From positions 1 to 7,107 of the forward strand of contig CAZNWE010000133.1 in the NCBI GenBank assembly GCA_964576715.1: a stretch of DNA of 7,107 nt, given 5' to 3'. This stretch comes from SLRI01 sp964576715. Its GTDB lineage: Bacteria > Pseudomonadota > Alphaproteobacteria > Geminicoccales > Geminicoccaceae. A program made the translations under genes and the position numbers. Each line of letters starts with the position of its first letter. The stretch's first letter is position 1. The notes beneath the pieces are model-generated. The model did not search any database, was not told the origin of the DNA, and saw nothing but the letters and a program-made list of their open reading frames with translations. Shown here in pieces: positions 5,724-7,107 of this stretch.

Positions 5724-7107
5724 GTGACGGCACCGCGCGTGATCCGGCGGCTGGCGGCGATCGTGGCACTCGACGTTGTCGGCTACAGCCGGCTGACCGG
5801 GCAGGACGAGGAAGGCACGCTCGCCCGCCTCAAGGCGACGCGCCGGGAGCTGATCGACCCCGCCATCGCCGCTGCCGGTGGCCGCATCGTCAAGACCACG
5901 GGCGACGGCCTGCTGCTCGAGTTCCCGAGCACGGTGGATGCGGTGCGTACCGCGATCGAGGTGCAGCAGGGCATGGCCGGGCGCAACGCCGGCCTTGCCC
6001 CGGACCAGCGGATGGATCTGCGCATCGGCGTGCATCTCGGCGACGTCGTCGTCGACGACGCCGACCTCTTGGGCGACGGCGTCAACATCGCCGCCAGGCT
6101 CGAGGGCATAGCCGAGCCCGGCGGCATCGCGATCTCCGACGAGGTCTGGCGCCACGCCCGAGGCAAGGTCGAGGCCGCTTTCGTCGATGCCGGCGAGCGC
6201 TCCTTGAAGAACATCGCCCAGCCGCTCCGGGTCTATCGCCTGGACCCCGCCGCCGCATCGCCGCCGCCGAGCGCGGCACCGGGCACCGCCGAGAAGCCCT
6301 CGATCGCCGTCCTGCCCTTCACCAACACGAGTGGCGATCCGGAGCAGGCCTTCTTCGCCGACGGCCTCACCGAGGACATCGTCACCACCCTCGCCAAGCT
6401 CGCCGGCCTCAGCGTCGCCGCCCGCAACTCGAGCTTCGTCTACAAGAACCGCGCCGTCGACGTTCGCGAGGCGGCGCGGCAGCTCGGCGTGCGCTACATC
6501 CTCGAAGGCAGTGTGCGCCGCAGTGGCAACCGGATCCGGATCACCGCCCAGCTGATCGACGCCGCCACGGGTGCGCATCTCTGGGCCGAGCGCTACGACC
6601 GTGCGATCGACGACATCTTCGCCGTCCAGGACGAGATCACCCTGGTGCTGGCGACCGAGCTGCAGGTCAAGCTGACCGAAGGCGAGCAGGCCCGGCTGCA
6701 CTACACCACGACGACCAACGTCGCCGCCTGGACGCACTGGGCCCAGGGCCTCTTCCACTACCGCCAGGGCGTCGGCAGGGACAGCTACGCGCGGGCGCGA
6801 TCCCACTGGGAAAAGGCGCTCGCCCTCGACCCGGGCTCGGCGATGCTGCACAGCATGCTCGGCTTCATCCACTATGCGAATGCCCGAATGGGCTGGTGGG
6901 GCGACCGGGAAACGGCCGTCGAGGCCGCGCGCGCCCATGTCGACCGCGCCCTGGCACTCGATCCCGAGAACGCCGATGCCCACGCCCGGGCCGGCCAGGT
7001 GCTGCTGCTGCAGGAGCGCTGGAAAGAGGCCGCGGCGCAAGTGCAACGGGCGGTGCGGCTGGCTCCGGACGCCGGGGATATCGCCGCCGTCGCCTGCTTC
7101 GTCCTAG
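5724..7107 (+). CDS. Class III adenylate cyclase with TolB-like and TPR domains, 3'-truncated by window edge
   Basis: This is a predicted cytoplasmic cyclic-nucleotide synthase with 461 visible codons and no stop before the edge. The cyclase domain (about 8-175) has both metal-binding aspartates, Asp17 in LDVVGYSRL and Asp61 in KTTGDGLLLEF. Lys57 and Asp114 fit the positions that select ATP, and Asn121 and Arg125 in VNIAARLE fit the transition-state residues. It therefore looks active and adenylate-type. After a Pro/Ala-rich linker comes a TolB-like domain (COG5616, about 192-293), running from PSIAVLPFTNTSGDPE through GVRYILEGSVRRSG to HLWAERYDR. TPR-like helices follow from about 335, with repeats ending in KALALDPGSA and RALALDPENA. 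Related proteins are usually somewhat longer, so perhaps 100-150 residues are missing. The GTG start has GAGGTG five bases upstream. No membrane helix or signal peptide is seen, so the TolB-like part is probably not periplasmic here. It is divergent from the sulfotransferase gene. The domain calls are firm; the ligand and signal are unknown. Confidence 0.93.
   Translation, partial: MTAPRVIRRLAAIVALDVVGYSRLTGQDEEGTLARLKATRRELIDPAIAAAGGRIVKTTGDGLLLEFPSTVDAVRTAIEVQQGMAGRNAGLAPDQRMDLRIGVHLGDVVVDDADLLGDGVNIAARLEGIAEPGGIAISDEVWRHARGKVEAAFVDAGERSLKNIAQPLRVYRLDPAAASPPPSAAPGTAEKPSIAVLPFTNTSGDPEQAFFADGLTEDIVTTLAKLAGLSVAARNSSFVYKNRAVDVREAARQLGVRYILEGSVRRSGNRIRITAQLIDAATGAHLWAERYDRAIDDIFAVQDEITLVLATELQVKLTEGEQARLHYTTTTNVAAWTHWAQGLFHYRQGVGRDSYARARSHWEKALALDPGSAMLHSMLGFIHYANARMGWWGDRETAVEAARAHVDRALALDPENADAHARAGQVLLLQERWKEAAAQVQRAVRLAPDAGDIAAVACFVL

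Noticed and set aside
6044..6062. Palindrome CGTCGTCGACGACG inside the cyclase gene as a regulatory site
   Set aside because: It encodes the Val-Val-Val-Asp-Asp stretch of the cyclase domain. Alternating GTC and GAC codons produce such symmetry by chance.
4947..7046. 699-codon minus-strand frame suggesting an N-terminal fusion to the sulfotransferase
   Set aside because: Only the last 203 codons resemble a protein family, a strong ribosome binding site precedes the ATG at 5558, and the upstream part lies opposite the well-supported cyclase gene.

Overview
The window looks like a chromosomal segment from a GC-rich Gram-negative bacterium, most likely an alphaproteobacterium. The reasons are very strong G/C use at third codon positions, GTG starts, and a class III cyclase joined to a TolB-like domain and TPRs, an architecture common in alphaproteobacteria. 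No rRNA, tRNA, CRISPR array, insertion sequence or phage gene was seen.

Positions 1-4102 (plus strand) look like the end of an exopolysaccharide or capsule locus. A MOP/PST-type polysaccharide flippase, cut by the left edge, is followed by about 377 bases with no convincing gene. Then comes a 759-residue Wzz-BY-kinase fusion (Wzc/ExoP-like) that would control polymer length and export at the inner membrane. The pair fits a Wzx/Wzy-dependent pathway in which lipid-linked repeat units are flipped and then polymerised and exported. The kinase keeps its Walker motifs, but it lacks a C-terminal tyrosine cluster and has a degraded oligomerisation motif.

Positions 4115-5558 (minus strand) hold two genes reading toward the polysaccharide locus: a small P-loop sulfotransferase of the Sulfotransfer_4 type, then a four-helix DUF599 membrane protein 49 bases downstream. 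They are probably co-transcribed. The DUF599 gene converges with the kinase gene across only 12 bases, and no clear terminator is visible there.

From 5724 to the right edge (plus strand), divergent from the sulfotransferase across a 165-base gap, lies a three-part signalling protein: a class III adenylate cyclase domain with its catalytic residues intact, a TolB-like domain, and TPRs. It is cut by the right edge.

No wholly new system is evident. The most worthwhile points are the atypical BY-kinase, the poorly understood cyclase-TolB-TPR architecture, the sulfotransferase/DUF599 pair beside a polysaccharide locus, and the gene-free leader ahead of the kinase.
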